Assembly (NCBI GenBank): GCA_020558355.1
Contig: JAJCKG010000004.1
Span: 1-64,000, forward strand
DNA length: 64,000 bases
Reading direction: 5' to 3'
DNA from: a bacterium 210820-DFI.6.37
GTDB lineage: Bacteria; Bacillota; Clostridia; Peptostreptococcales; Anaerovoracaceae
Below are positions 26,951-36,136 of the stretch, piece by piece. The position numbers and the translations under genes were made by a program. Each line of letters opens with the position of its first letter. The first letter of the stretch is position 1. The notes beneath the pieces were generated by a model. It made no database searches, had not been told where the DNA came from, and was given only the letters and a program-made list of their open reading frames with translations.

Positions 26951-29900
26951 AAGATCACATTCTCCAGTCTGATGAGCCGTTCTATCCCGTTCAGCAGATA
27001 TCCGGACGGGGCCAGGTTCATATCGTAATTCATATAGCTTCCCAGATCCGGCACTCTCGGGGAAATGACCGCTTCGGAAAGCCGGCTCAGCGTCAGCTTT
27101 CTCCCAAGCAGGTTCTGGTACTCCTCTTCCAGAGCCAGAAAGATTTTTCTGGCGTTTTCAAGGCAGACCATAGAGAAGTTATACACCGCTTCTCTGGAAG
27201 CGTCGGAGAGAAAGCCCGGCGCCACATACGGAAGAATCAGATTGATGGAAGCCTGCAGGCTGGAATCTGTTTCCTCGTCCCGCTTTACGCCGTCGCCTCC
27301 GATAAAAGGATACAGGCTGGATTCTACGAACCAGGACTTCATGTTGGGGATAAAATAAGCGCAGTCCACTTTTCTTCCCTGAATGGTCATCAGATCCTTC
27401 CCCCTGCCGGACAGAAGCCCTACCACCAGCTTGTTCACTTCTACATGATTCTCTTTCAATATCGGGTCCAGCTCCCGCATACGGTATCCTTTGTGGAGAA
27501 GATCGTCTACCAGGATTACCGGCCGGTTGAAGGATTTTATGGTTTTCACCTGATTCGCGATAGGCGAATAATTTGGATATTCTTCAACGCTGAAATCCTT
27601 CAGATCCGGGTCGAATTTCTTTTCCGTATGAAGGGTCTTGGTTACAGTGTTAGGAACTGCCATGCCCCGCAGAATCTTTCCAAAAGGAACGCACATATAA
27701 GGCCCCAGCTTCCGCGTTTTGGTCGGCTCACTAGGCACGCCGTTATCCTCCGTTACCATATGGATGATCTTGTGGTGCATGATGCCGGAATTAAAGGACA
27801 GCACCAGATTCCCCGGGTACAGCCCAGTGAGAGCCAGCTGCAGATCGATATGAGCTTGCTCCATAACTTCAAGGATCTTTTCATTCTTGTCAAAAGGGTC
27901 CTTCAAAACAGTATCCATATTTTGGAACACCGAAATCGGATTTTTCATATCCACTTCATAGATTCCGGTGCCTTTTCCGCTGAGCTGGATTTCCCGAAAG
28001 CCCTGTCTCTTCAGAGCCAGCAGGATCTTTTCATTCTTCTCCGTCTCTAAGACCGGGTGGTATACCGCGTAGGTCACATCCTCCTGAAGGGCCTGAGACA
28101 GGGTCTCGGTCAGGATCATCTGAACGATATCCCGGATTCCAGTCCCCCGGTCATAGTAAATGCCGCCGATGACAATGATGCGCCCTGTGGCTTTTTCCCG
28201 CAGATAAGCGGCCAGCTCCGCGTTTTTAAACTCTTCATAAAGATCGGTGGTCTTCAGTTCCTTCACCGCCGCCAGCGCGCAGACCTTGTCCTTCCGATTT
28301 CCGTCCCGGATAGCCGCTGTGCGGACCGCCGTCTGGTTCAGATAATCCAGCACCCGGTAGTAATTGTGTCCCCGCCCGCGCACCTCCGGCTCCAGATCGG
28401 CAAGGATCCCGCTTTCCCGATGCTTTAACGGTTCAAAGCGGACCATTTTTGTCTGCAGGATATGTTTGTACTGCGGCTCTCTCAGGTACAGACTGTTATC
28501 GTAGATATAGTTCTGCGCCACGGTATCAATCAGGTTGGAGATATCCCGGTTATAATCGATATTTTCACGGATCCTGGTAGAGCTGATGTCCTCCAGATGG
28601 ACAGGAAGCGTCAGCTCTATAACCTTTCCCGAAATATTGCGGTACGCCTCGGACAGGTCGTCCTTTTTCTCTTCTCCTTCCACAGCGCTTTCCCTGCGGA
28701 ACACTACATGATTCAGCGTATGGATGGAATTTTCCGAAGGCGGCGCTTTATAGGAAGACGCGTTGATGATTACATCGCTTCCCACGACAATATAAAGCTC
28801 CTTGTCCGGAAGCAAGTCCCGCAGCTTTGCCAGATCCTTTGGATTCGCGATATTGATCGGCTCATCATCCGGAAACAGGTAGACATTTCCTTCATTGGCC
28901 ACCGACATGGTAATGATTTTACGCCGGATCATTCTTGGCTGGGTCTTCTTTGACCAGGAAAATTCATCCAGCGCCAGATACACTTCAAAGCCCAGATTCC
29001 GGATCGACGTGACGATGCCCTTATGTCCCAGGGAAAACGGGTCAAAGGTGCCAGGGAAAAAGGCTGCCTTTTTCCCCTCCGGAAGGTGGAAGCCTCCGTG
29101 TTTCAGTACATACTCGGAAATAAAACGGTATATATGGTTCAGCGCCGCAGCGTTGGTGAAAAAGTTCAGCTCCCGGTCCTTCTGGTCAATAACCAGAGTC
29201 AGCATCTTCTTATAGATCCTCTGGAAAATATCAAATTTCTGTTCCAGATTCAGCGCCGCGCTGCCAAAAATGTGCTGCCCTATTACAGTAAAGGCTTCCT
29301 GACTGACCGCTTCATTATAATTGGCAAAGCCCCGCAAAAGCATCCCCAGCAGGAACTGCTTGCGCTGCTCATACTCCTCATTGGACTGCGGAAACCGCTC
29401 CTTATATTCATGATATCCCTTGATAATTTCACCTACCGTATCCAGTGTGACCGATACCACCTTTTCATTGGTATTCTCAAAGAGCTTGCGGAAATCATCG
29501 TTCAGCAGCTCGTCCAGCTCGTTTGGATGAAGATACAGAGCCAGCGCGCCCAGATACTGTGGGATATATTTAGAAAACTGGTATTCGCCGATTTCAAGTC
29601 CCCTGGTCAGCTCCATCACCAGCTCATTTCTCTGGTCCATAGTCAGCAGGCGGACGATCTGAAGAAGGCCCTGACCCGCGGCGTGTCTTACAGTAATACG
29701 TTCGCTGACTTTAATCAGATTGGACAGATGGGTCGCCACATGAAGCACTTCCTTCAGATGGCCCCGCTTCACAGCATCCAGCAGGAACTCGATATTGACC
29801 GCTTTGATGACCCACGGAGTATCCACTTTGAGACTTTCCAGGAAAATGTCAGAGGCGGTTTCCTCTCTCTGATACAGCAGCCGCTCGTATCTTCTGGCCG

Positions 29901-31818
29901 CCTCGTCAAAAATGTCCAGCTTTTCTCTGATTTTGTACTTGAGGAACGCGGCTCCCACAATCTGAGGCTCATCGCTGACATTGTCCATCACAAGCCGCGC
30001 CTGCTCCGGCAGCCAGCTTCCATTCTGGTATCCGCAGAGATACGCGGTAAACCGCAGGGCGCTGATCTTGATTTCCATCGGTTCCCGAAACGACGCGGCC
30101 GCCGCAAAGCCCATCAGGATCTTCCGCTTTCGCTCGCTGCACATTTCAAGCGGAATATTCAGCATGGAGTCCAGAAGAACAAATGCTGCCGAATCATCCA
30201 CATTGGTATCCTCAAAAAACTGAAGATACCCCCTCAGATAATACTGCTTGTCGCCCTGCCTGCAGTTTTCCAGGGCGGAGCGCAGCACGATCTTTAAGGT
30301 ATAGCCGATCCAGCGCTTGTGCTGATCGGTCACCTTGTGATCCGGGAAAATAATTTTGTTCAGATACTGATTCCAGAGGCTGAGGCTGTCGTCCTCATCC
30401 TGATTAAGCTGCACGCCTTCCGGCAGCTCTTTTCGGTATTCTTCATCATAATTTGTAATAATATCCCCCATAAGGGTAGCCGCCTGCCGGCGGATATCAC
30501 CCTCCCGGTGCCGCAGCAGCTCATAGAGAAAGTAAAGGGTCATAGCCTTCTGCTTCTTTGTCATATAGGTGGAGTATTCGTCCAGAATATTAAGATACGC
30601 TCTCAGGTTTTTCCACTGTTTTTCGCTGCGGGCCGCCTCAATGAGGTTTCCAAAGGCAGCCTCGTTGTTGAACTTATTCATCAGATGGATGTTGTGGTCT
30701 ACCGCCAGATATTTGAGACGGTCGATAACTTCCTGAGGCCGCAGCAGCGCGGAATCCTTCTCTTTTGTCACTGGCCGCAAGCCCTGGTCCAGCTCTGTGC
30801 TGACGCCCCTGCTGATCATATAGTCTTCAAAATCCTTCAGCTTGGCATAGACCTTTTTATAGCGTCTTGTCTTAACCTCGTCCACATTGTCCAGTTTTCC
30901 CAAAATCACATCAAAGGCCTCCGCCAGAGAATAGAAATGCACGATTTCCTCGCCGTCCTGCCTTCTGCTGCTCTTTACCCGAAAATCCGCGTAAATCAGA
31001 ATCAGGGATTCAACAGACAGGTTTTCCAGCTCCAGGTCCCAGGTAGAGTGATTGCTGGCTATATGAGCGATCAGAGGCATCCCGTTCCTCTTAAGGAACT
31101 GGTCCGTGTAATAGTAATGAAGATATGGGATCCGCTTTGCTTCCGCTCCCTTGCATCCATACTTTCCAATATCGTGGCCTGCCGCGGAGCCGGATACCAG
31201 CGCCAGATCAACAGGAACCCCGGCCTGAGCAAGCTGCCTCGCGGTATGAAGCGCCACAAAGTGGACGCCGCAGATGTGGCCCACGGTATTGTAAGGCGTG
31301 ATTTCTTTTCCAATGCGCATAAATTCGATGACATAGTGATCCGCGCAATATTGAATAAAGCTCTGGTACTCCTCCTTCGCAGGGCATCCTTCCAGCTCCT
31401 CCGGGTGAAGAAGCTCAATATTCAAAAGAGGGGAAAATCCCTTCACCGATTCTTCATGGGAAAAGACAGTCCGCAGTGTTTCCAGCAGAAACAGTTTTCC
31501 CGCGGAAAAAGAGTCCGCGTCCTTGTTTCGGCAATAGCTCTCAGGAAAAAGCTCCGCCATAATATCCTTATAGATATAGGAAAGCCACCCTTCTTCCGGC
31601 CGCGGCGAAAGGCGGTCCATGATCTGGGATGTCCTCGTCAGAACTTCCTGGCAGGTGCCGCTGCTCTGCAGCTGCTGCCCTTCTGTTTTTTTCCAGTTGT
31701 TTTCCGCAAGCAGCGCCAGCATTGCTTTTTTGGAAAGCTTCATCCGTTTTAAAAAGGCTTTTTCCGTCAGGTTCTGTTCCAGTTTTTTATAAAATTGTAC
31801 CGATGCTTTGATCGTCAT
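26947..31818 (-). CDS. 1623-residue multidomain HD / nucleotidyltransferase / PRTase protein
   Basis: A very large cytoplasmic protein with several catalytic-looking parts. An HD phosphohydrolase domain at about 180-280 (GHICGVHF, AAGHDIGKYG with His215-Asp216, IASNHSTW) is followed by a long helical, HEAT-like region (300-900). At about 918-1060 a NadD-like nucleotidyltransferase opens with FFPGTFDPFSLGHKG and has VGSDVI. At about 1140-1290 an acetyltransferase-like fold appears (IIVIGGIYYDRGTGIRD). Near 1433-1446 VILVDDLLHKGYR matches the PRPP loop of type I phosphoribosyltransferases. First gene of the operon; GGGGGTG precedes the ATG. Function unknown; domain calls are by motif. Confidence 0.7.
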   Translation of the reverse strand: MTIKASVQFYKKLEQNLTEKAFLKRMKLSKKAMLALLAENNWKKTEGQQLQSSGTCQEVLTRTSQIMDRLSPRPEEGWLSYIYKDIMAELFPESYCRNKDADSFSAGKLFLLETLRTVFSHEESVKGFSPLLNIELLHPEELEGCPAKEEYQSFIQYCADHYVIEFMRIGKEITPYNTVGHICGVHFVALHTARQLAQAGVPVDLALVSGSAAGHDIGKYGCKGAEAKRIPYLHYYYTDQFLKRNGMPLIAHIASNHSTWDLELENLSVESLILIYADFRVKSSRRQDGEEIVHFYSLAEAFDVILGKLDNVDEVKTRRYKKVYAKLKDFEDYMISRGVSTELDQGLRPVTKEKDSALLRPQEVIDRLKYLAVDHNIHLMNKFNNEAAFGNLIEAARSEKQWKNLRAYLNILDEYSTYMTKKQKAMTLYFLYELLRHREGDIRRQAATLMGDIITNYDEEYRKELPEGVQLNQDEDDSLSLWNQYLNKIIFPDHKVTDQHKRWIGYTLKIVLRSALENCRQGDKQYYLRGYLQFFEDTNVDDSAAFVLLDSMLNIPLEMCSERKRKILMGFAAAASFREPMEIKISALRFTAYLCGYQNGSWLPEQARLVMDNVSDEPQIVGAAFLKYKIREKLDIFDEAARRYERLLYQREETASDIFLESLKVDTPWVIKAVNIEFLLDAVKRGHLKEVLHVATHLSNLIKVSERITVRHAAGQGLLQIVRLLTMDQRNELVMELTRGLEIGEYQFSKYIPQYLGALALYLHPNELDELLNDDFRKLFENTNEKVVSVTLDTVGEIIKGYHEYKERFPQSNEEYEQRKQFLLGMLLRGFANYNEAVSQEAFTVIGQHIFGSAALNLEQKFDIFQRIYKKMLTLVIDQKDRELNFFTNAAALNHIYRFISEYVLKHGGFHLPEGKKAAFFPGTFDPFSLGHKGIVTSIRNLGFEVYLALDEFSWSKKTQPRMIRRKIITMSVANEGNVYLFPDDEPINIANPKDLAKLRDLLPDKELYIVVGSDVIINASSYKAPPSENSIHTLNHVVFRRESAVEGEEKKDDLSEAYRNISGKVIELTLPVHLEDISSTRIRENIDYNRDISNLIDTVAQNYIYDNSLYLREPQYKHILQTKMVRFEPLKHRESGILADLEPEVRGRGHNYYRVLDYLNQTAVRTAAIRDGNRKDKVCALAAVKELKTTDLYEEFKNAELAAYLREKATGRIIVIGGIYYDRGTGIRDIVQMILTETLSQALQEDVTYAVYHPVLETEKNEKILLALKRQGFREIQLSGKGTGIYEVDMKNPISVFQNMDTVLKDPFDKNEKILEVMEQAHIDLQLALTGLYPGNLVLSFNSGIMHHKIIHMVTEDNGVPSEPTKTRKLGPYMCVPFGKILRGMAVPNTVTKTLHTEKKFDPDLKDFSVEEYPNYSPIANQVKTIKSFNRPVILVDDLLHKGYRMRELDPILKENHVEVNKLVVGLLSGRGKDLMTIQGRKVDCAYFIPNMKSWFVESSLYPFIGGDGVKRDEETDSSLQASINLILPYVAPGFLSDASREAVYNFSMVCLENARKIFLALEEEYQNLLGRKLTLSRLSEAVISPRVPDLGSYMNYDMNLAPSGYLLNGIERLIRLENVIL

Positions 31819-31840
31819 AGTCTCACCCCCAGTTATATCT

Positions 31841-31869
31841 ATTATCCTATTTTTGCACTGGTTTTACAA
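31841..31869 (-). promoter_or_regulatory. Promoter for the 1623-residue gene
   Basis: On the minus strand TTGTAA (31864-31869), a 17-base spacer and GATAAT (31841-31846), 23 bases before the ATG. It is divergent from the gdhA promoter. Confidence 0.5.
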
Positions 31870-31979
31870 GTTTTTCTTACATTCTCGTTTTCTTGACATT
31901 GAGATTTATTTTCTCAATGTCGAATTTTCACGCTCACTTTTCAGAAAATTAAAACTTTCAATCTAACAGCTGAATTGTA

Positions 31980-32008
31980 TTGACTATAATTTGACAAAGT
32001 GCTATATT
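31980..32008 (+). promoter_or_regulatory. Promoter for gdhA
   Basis: TTGACT at 31980-31985, 17-base spacer, TATATT at 32003-32008. Ends about 60 bases before the gdhA ATG. A second TTGACA at 31991 has no matching -10 element at the right distance. Confidence 0.6.
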
Positions 32009-32070
32009 TTAAGGTGTTAAAGATTTTATATTTATTGCGAAAATATAAGAGAAAAAGAGGAGAAAATCAA

Positions 32071-33414
32071 ATGTCAAATTACATCGAAACAGTAATTGAA
32101 AACTGCAAGAAGAACAACCCTGGCGAAATCGAATTTCATCAGACAGTTGAAGAAGTTCTTCATTCCCTGGCACCAGTAATCGAAAAGCACCCTGAATATG
32201 AAGAGGCTGCTATCCTCGAAAGACTGGTTGAGCCTGAAAGAGGAATCACTTTCAAAGTAACTTGGGTTGACGACGCTGGTAAAGTACAGGTAAACAAAGG
32301 TTACAGATACCAGTTCAACAGCGCGATCGGACCTTACAAAGGCGGTCTGAGATTTGCTCCAAACGTATATCCTGGAATCATCAAGTTCCTGGGCTTCGAG
32401 CAGATTTTCAAGAACAGCCTGACTGGCCTTCCTATCGGTGGTGGTAAAGGCGGAGCTAACTTCGACCCTAACGGAAAATCCGACGCGGAAGTTATGCGTT
32501 TCTGCCAGGCATTTATTACAGAATTATATAGACACATCGGACCTTCCACTGATGTTCCTGCTGGTGACCTGGGTGTTGGCGGAAGAGAAATCGGTTACAT
32601 GTTCGGACAGTACAAGAAGATCGTTAACAGATTCGAAGGTACACTGACTGGTAAAGGTCTGTCCTGGGGCGGCCTGAACGGAAGAAGCGAAGCTACTGGA
32701 TATGGTATCGTTTACTATGCTCAGTGCATGCTGGAAGCCAACGGCGAAAAGCTGGAAGGCAAGACAGTTGCTATCTCCGGATTCGGTAACGTATCTTGGG
32801 GTACCGCATTAAAGCTGAACGAACTGGGAGCAAAACTGGTAACAATCTCCGGTCCTGACGGATACATCTACGACCCTGCTGGAATCTCCGGTGAAAAGAT
32901 TGACTACATGCTGGAACTGAGAGCTTCCGGAAACAACGTTTGCGCTCCTTATGCTGACAAATTCCCTGGCTCCACTTTCTATGCTGGAAAGAAACCTTGG
33001 GAAGCTGATGCTGATCTGTACATCCCTTGCGCTACTCAGAACGAAATCAGAGAAGAAGACGCGAAATCTTTCGTAGAAAGAGGAGTTAAATTCGTATGTG
33101 AAGGTTCCAACATGTCCTCCACAAACGAAGCGATCAAGATCATGCAGGACGGCGGAATCATCGTTGGACCTTCCAAGGCTGCTAACGCTGGCGGAGTTGC
33201 TTGCTCTTGCATCGAAATGGGCCAGAACGCTGGAAAGACTGTATTCACTCCAGAACAGGTTCACGCTCAGCTGAAAGATATCATGGTTGGTATCCACAAG
33301 GCTTGTCAGGAAGCTGCTGAAGAATATGGATTTGGTTACAACCTGGTAGCTGGCGCTAACATCGCTGGATTCCTGAAGGTTGCTGACGCTATGATGGCTC
33401 AGGGCATCTGCTAA
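32071..33414 (+). CDS. gdhA: Glutamate dehydrogenase
   Basis: Interconverts glutamate with 2-oxoglutarate and ammonia; in amino-acid-fermenting Clostridia it feeds glutamate catabolism or nitrogen assimilation. The 447-residue hexameric class I enzyme has the LPIGGGKGGANFDP substrate loop, PAGDLGVGGREIGYM, GFGNVSWGTALKLNELGAK (coenzyme loop) and ANAGGVACS. The start at 32071 has AGGAG ten bases upstream; the open frame further upstream is non-coding. NAD or NADP preference cannot be set by eye. Codon use is biased toward a narrow set (GCT, GGA, CTG), as in a highly expressed gene. Confidence 0.95.
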   Translation: MSNYIETVIENCKKNNPGEIEFHQTVEEVLHSLAPVIEKHPEYEEAAILERLVEPERGITFKVTWVDDAGKVQVNKGYRYQFNSAIGPYKGGLRFAPNVYPGIIKFLGFEQIFKNSLTGLPIGGGKGGANFDPNGKSDAEVMRFCQAFITELYRHIGPSTDVPAGDLGVGGREIGYMFGQYKKIVNRFEGTLTGKGLSWGGLNGRSEATGYGIVYYAQCMLEANGEKLEGKTVAISGFGNVSWGTALKLNELGAKLVTISGPDGYIYDPAGISGEKIDYMLELRASGNNVCAPYADKFPGSTFYAGKKPWEADADLYIPCATQNEIREEDAKSFVERGVKFVCEGSNMSSTNEAIKIMQDGGIIVGPSKAANAGGVACSCIEMGQNAGKTVFTPEQVHAQLKDIMVGIHKACQEAAEEYGFGYNLVAGANIAGFLKVADAMMAQGIC

Positions 33415-33453
33415 AAACAGGCTTTGCGCTTACATAAATCAGATTACTATTTT

Positions 33454-33492
33454 AAGAGACGTCTCGCTTTTGCAGGCGTCTCTTTTCTTTCT
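33454..33492 (+). terminator. Terminator after gdhA
   Basis: AAGAGACG at 33454-33461 pairs with CGTCTCTT at 33477-33484, followed by a T-rich run. It lies 40 bases after the gdhA stop. Confidence 0.85.
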
Positions 33493-33641
33493 TTATTATA
33501 CCCTTCCCTCTTTTCCTGACTTATTCCGATAGCTTTATAAAATAAATTTATTCTTTCTCCAATGCCTTGAGGGTGGAAATTGCTGCCGTAAAGTGGTATC
33601 ATTATAAAGGAGATTTATGTTAAAAGAAAGGAACAATCAAA

Positions 33642-34418
33642 ATGTACGAAACCATCAAATATGAAGTAAAAGAAGGCATCGGTTATATCACAATCAACCG
33701 TCCGAAGGCAATGAACGCGCTGAACGGAGAAGTTCTGGACGAAATCTACGCGGCCTGCGCAGAAGTTCAGAATGACGACGCGGTAAAAGCAGTTATCGTT
33801 ACCGGCGAAGGAAAAGCCTTTGTAGCGGGCGCTGATATCGCTCAGATGAACCAGCTGGACTCCATCGGCGGAAGAACCCTCATCGCAAAGGGCCACAAGG
33901 TTATGAACTACATCGAATCCATCGAAAAGCCTTTTATCGCCGCGGTAAACGGATTCGCTCTGGGCGGCGGCTGCGAGCTGGCTATGGCCTGCGATATCCG
34001 TATCGCTTCTGAAAAAGCAAAATTTGGACAGCCGGAAGTAAACCTGGGAATCATTCCTGGCTTTGGAGGAACACAGAGACTTCCTCGTCTTGTTGGAAAA
34101 GGCATGGCAAAGTATCTGATCATGACCGCGGAAATGATCGGCGCGGAAGAGGCAAACCGCATCGGTCTGGTGGAAAAGGTGGTTGCTCCTGACGAGCTGA
34201 TCCCGACCTGCGAAAAACTGGCTCAGACCATCATGTCCAAGGCTCCGATCGCCATCGGTGTCGCAAAGACAACCATCAACAACGGATATGATCTGGATAT
34301 GCGCGCTGCCAGCACGCTGGAAGTAGAAGCCTTCACCTCCACCTTCGGATCCAAAGACAAGACAGAAGGTATGACCGCTTTCCTGGAAAAGAGAGAGGCT
34401 AAGTTCGAAAATAAATAA
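33642..34418 (+). CDS. crt: Crotonase (short-chain enoyl-CoA hydratase)
   Basis: Hydrates crotonyl-CoA / dehydrates 3-hydroxybutyryl-CoA in butyrate-type metabolism. The 258-residue protein has the oxyanion-hole segment VAGADIAQM and both catalytic glutamates, in ALGGGCELAMACD and GQPEVNLGIIPGFGG. Length and motifs match clostridial Crt. It stands alone here: no thiolase, hbd or bcd gene flanks it. A ribosome site (AAAGGA) precedes the ATG. Confidence 0.92.
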   Translation: MYETIKYEVKEGIGYITINRPKAMNALNGEVLDEIYAACAEVQNDDAVKAVIVTGEGKAFVAGADIAQMNQLDSIGGRTLIAKGHKVMNYIESIEKPFIAAVNGFALGGGCELAMACDIRIASEKAKFGQPEVNLGIIPGFGGTQRLPRLVGKGMAKYLIMTAEMIGAEEANRIGLVEKVVAPDELIPTCEKLAQTIMSKAPIAIGVAKTTINNGYDLDMRAASTLEVEAFTSTFGSKDKTEGMTAFLEKREAKFENK

Positions 34419-34445
34419 GGGAAGAAAGTCCCTTTGGGCCCGCGT

Positions 34446-34484
34446 AAAAAACGGACAGCCCGCATTAATGCGGCTGCCCGTTTC
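34446..34484. terminator. Terminator shared by crt and the HMA gene
   Basis: Near-perfect hairpin around GCATTAATGC with outer AACGG/CCGTT arms, an A-run on the left and TTTCTT on the right. It can serve the two convergent genes. The last codons of the minus-strand gene lie inside the stem. Confidence 0.75.
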
Positions 34485-34839
34485 TTATTTCTTTTACTTC
34501 ATATCCTCTTTTCTCAATGGCTGCCTTGAGTTCATCCTCACTGATTTCTCTGCAATATTCCACCCAGGCGGTCTTCTTTTTCAGATTGACCTTGCATACG
34601 GCTCCATCGATGCTGTTTACAGCCCGCTCCACGCTGCTCTTACAATTCTCACAGTGCATTCCCTCAATGAGGATTTCCTTTTCTCCCAGCTTTGGAGCAT
34701 CCAGCACTTTCTTTTCCACGATGGTTTTATCCCCTCCGCCGCAGCAGCTGCCCTGGCCTTTAAAATGCTTCAGGGAAGACCGGATGGCTAGTCCAATAAC
34801 AATAATCAGAATTACAACTACAACAATATTCGTCAGCAT
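34465..34839 (-). CDS. Membrane-anchored HMA-domain protein
   Basis: A 124-residue protein with one N-terminal membrane helix (IVVVVILIIVIGLAIRSS), a cysteine-rich GQGSCCGGGDK stretch like that of FeoB-associated small proteins, and a C-terminal heavy-metal-associated domain with IEGMHCENCKSS (Cys-x2-Cys metal site). It probably binds copper or a similar soft metal at the inner membrane face. No metal ATPase is adjacent, so its partner is unknown. Confidence 0.8.
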   Translation of the reverse strand: MLTNIVVVVILIIVIGLAIRSSLKHFKGQGSCCGGGDKTIVEKKVLDAPKLGEKEILIEGMHCENCKSSVERAVNSIDGAVCKVNLKKKTAWVEYCREISEDELKAAIEKRGYEVKEIRNGQPH

Positions 34840-34869
34840 GACCCCGTCACTCCTTATGTATAAAAAATA

Positions 34870-35170
34870 GGCGGATTAGCATTAACTAACCCACCTATTA
34901 TCATACTACAATTTAAAATTATTTCAACCCCCGTTTTCATCAAAATCCGGCTAGGCCTTTCATCCCGGAAAAGTATATTTTTTTATGATTTCTTTACGAA
35001 AAAGTATACGAAACGAAAGGGTTCCGAGGACAAAGCTGCCGCAGAAAGGAAAAAAGCAGCGGATTCACAAAATCCGGCGGCGCAACCCCTTGAAACCGTA
35101 TACTTTTTCCGAAAAATTCCCGAAAAAGGTATACGCAGGGGCAGTCCCTGACAAGGCTTGGCCCAGCCAG
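34870..35170. repeat. Intergenic stretch with repeated GAAAAAGTATACG
   Basis: No gene is visible. The motif GAAAAAGTATACG occurs at 34998-35010, as its exact reverse complement at 35097-35109, and again with one inserted G at 35122-35135. The outer pair could form a 13-bp stem around an 86-base loop. A related GGGAAAGTATACG lies near 44580, downstream of tcdA. May be a decayed small repeat element. Confidence 0.4.
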
Positions 35171-36046
35171 CTAGTATTTTTCCATAAGGATCTTGCGCTC
35201 CGGCGCTGGAAAGGAGGCGGACAGCTGCTCCAGGTCTTCATCTGTCAGGACAATGCTCTGGGCCGCAAGATTTTCTTCGATATGGTTAAAGCTGACAGCC
35301 TTTGGAATCGCCGCGAAATCCGGCAGCCGCAGAACAAAAGCTAGCAGCAGCTGCACGACAGAGATTCCTTTGCGCCGGGCCACTTCCCGCACATTCTGGT
35401 CTGTCATCAGCTGTTCCTTTGATACGCCGTCCTGCGTCACCATAGCTCCCGCCTGGCCCACCGGACCATACGCAATAAATGGAATGTTTCGCTCCCTCTG
35501 CCACTGCAACAGATCAAATTCAATCCCTCTGGACCCCAGATTATAGAGGACCTGGTTGACACAGCACTTGTTTCCGTCCGGCACCTTCCACAGATCTTCC
35601 ATATCCGCCACATCAAAATTGGAAACGCCCCATCTGCGGATCAGGCCTTTCTCCTTCAGATCTTCCATGCAGTAGGCCACCTCCGCAAGATCCGCGTCTT
35701 CCCTCCAGTGAAGAAGATAAGTATCCAGATAATCGGTCCCAAGGAGCCGAAGGCTCCGCTCCAGGCTGCTGTAAATGCCGCTCCGGTTGGCGTTCTTTGG
35801 ATATACCTTGCTGATCAGGTAAACCCCCGAGCGGTCAAAGCCCGCCATAGCGTGTCCGGCCAGCAGCTCCGCCTTTCCATCCGCATACATCTCCGCGGTA
35901 TCGATCATATCGATGCCCAGCTCCAGACCGTGACGCAGCCCCTCAATCTCTCTTGGCCGCTTTTGGTCGTCTTCCGCCATGAGCCAGGTACCCTGCCCCA
36001 GCTTTGGCATATAGCTTCCGTCCGGAAGCAGAATCTGATGTTTCAT
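35171..36046 (-). CDS. Aldo/keto reductase
   Basis: A 291-residue NADPH-dependent oxidoreductase with an (alpha/beta)8 barrel. Catalytic residues lie in MIDTAEMYADGKAE (Asp, Tyr), LISKVYPKN (Lys) and YLLHWRED (His); the C-terminal PKAVSFNHIEENL binds the coenzyme. Length is normal. It is divergent from the AraC gene with 90 bases between them. Substrate unknown. Confidence 0.9.
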   Translation of the reverse strand: MKHQILLPDGSYMPKLGQGTWLMAEDDQKRPREIEGLRHGLELGIDMIDTAEMYADGKAELLAGHAMAGFDRSGVYLISKVYPKNANRSGIYSSLERSLRLLGTDYLDTYLLHWREDADLAEVAYCMEDLKEKGLIRRWGVSNFDVADMEDLWKVPDGNKCCVNQVLYNLGSRGIEFDLLQWQRERNIPFIAYGPVGQAGAMVTQDGVSKEQLMTDQNVREVARRKGISVVQLLLAFVLRLPDFAAIPKAVSFNHIEENLAAQSIVLTDEDLEQLSASFPAPERKILMEKY

Positions 36047-36136
36047 AATTGTCTCCTATTTCTATTAAACCTGTTTCAAAAATCCACTGACTTCATGTAT
36101 AATAGGGATATCACCTGTATCAGAAAGGAGCATTCC

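Noticed and set aside
29023..31752. Long plus-strand frames of 424 and 477 codons
   Set aside because: They run opposite to the 1623-residue gene, have no ribosome sites and match no family.
32809..33297. 162-codon minus-strand frame inside gdhA
   Set aside because: Serine/valine-rich shadow of a strongly codon-biased gene.
35708..36136. N-terminal extension of the AraC gene
   Set aside because: It overlaps the aldo/keto reductase on the other strand. The ATG at 36137 has a good ribosome site and begins the cupin domain.
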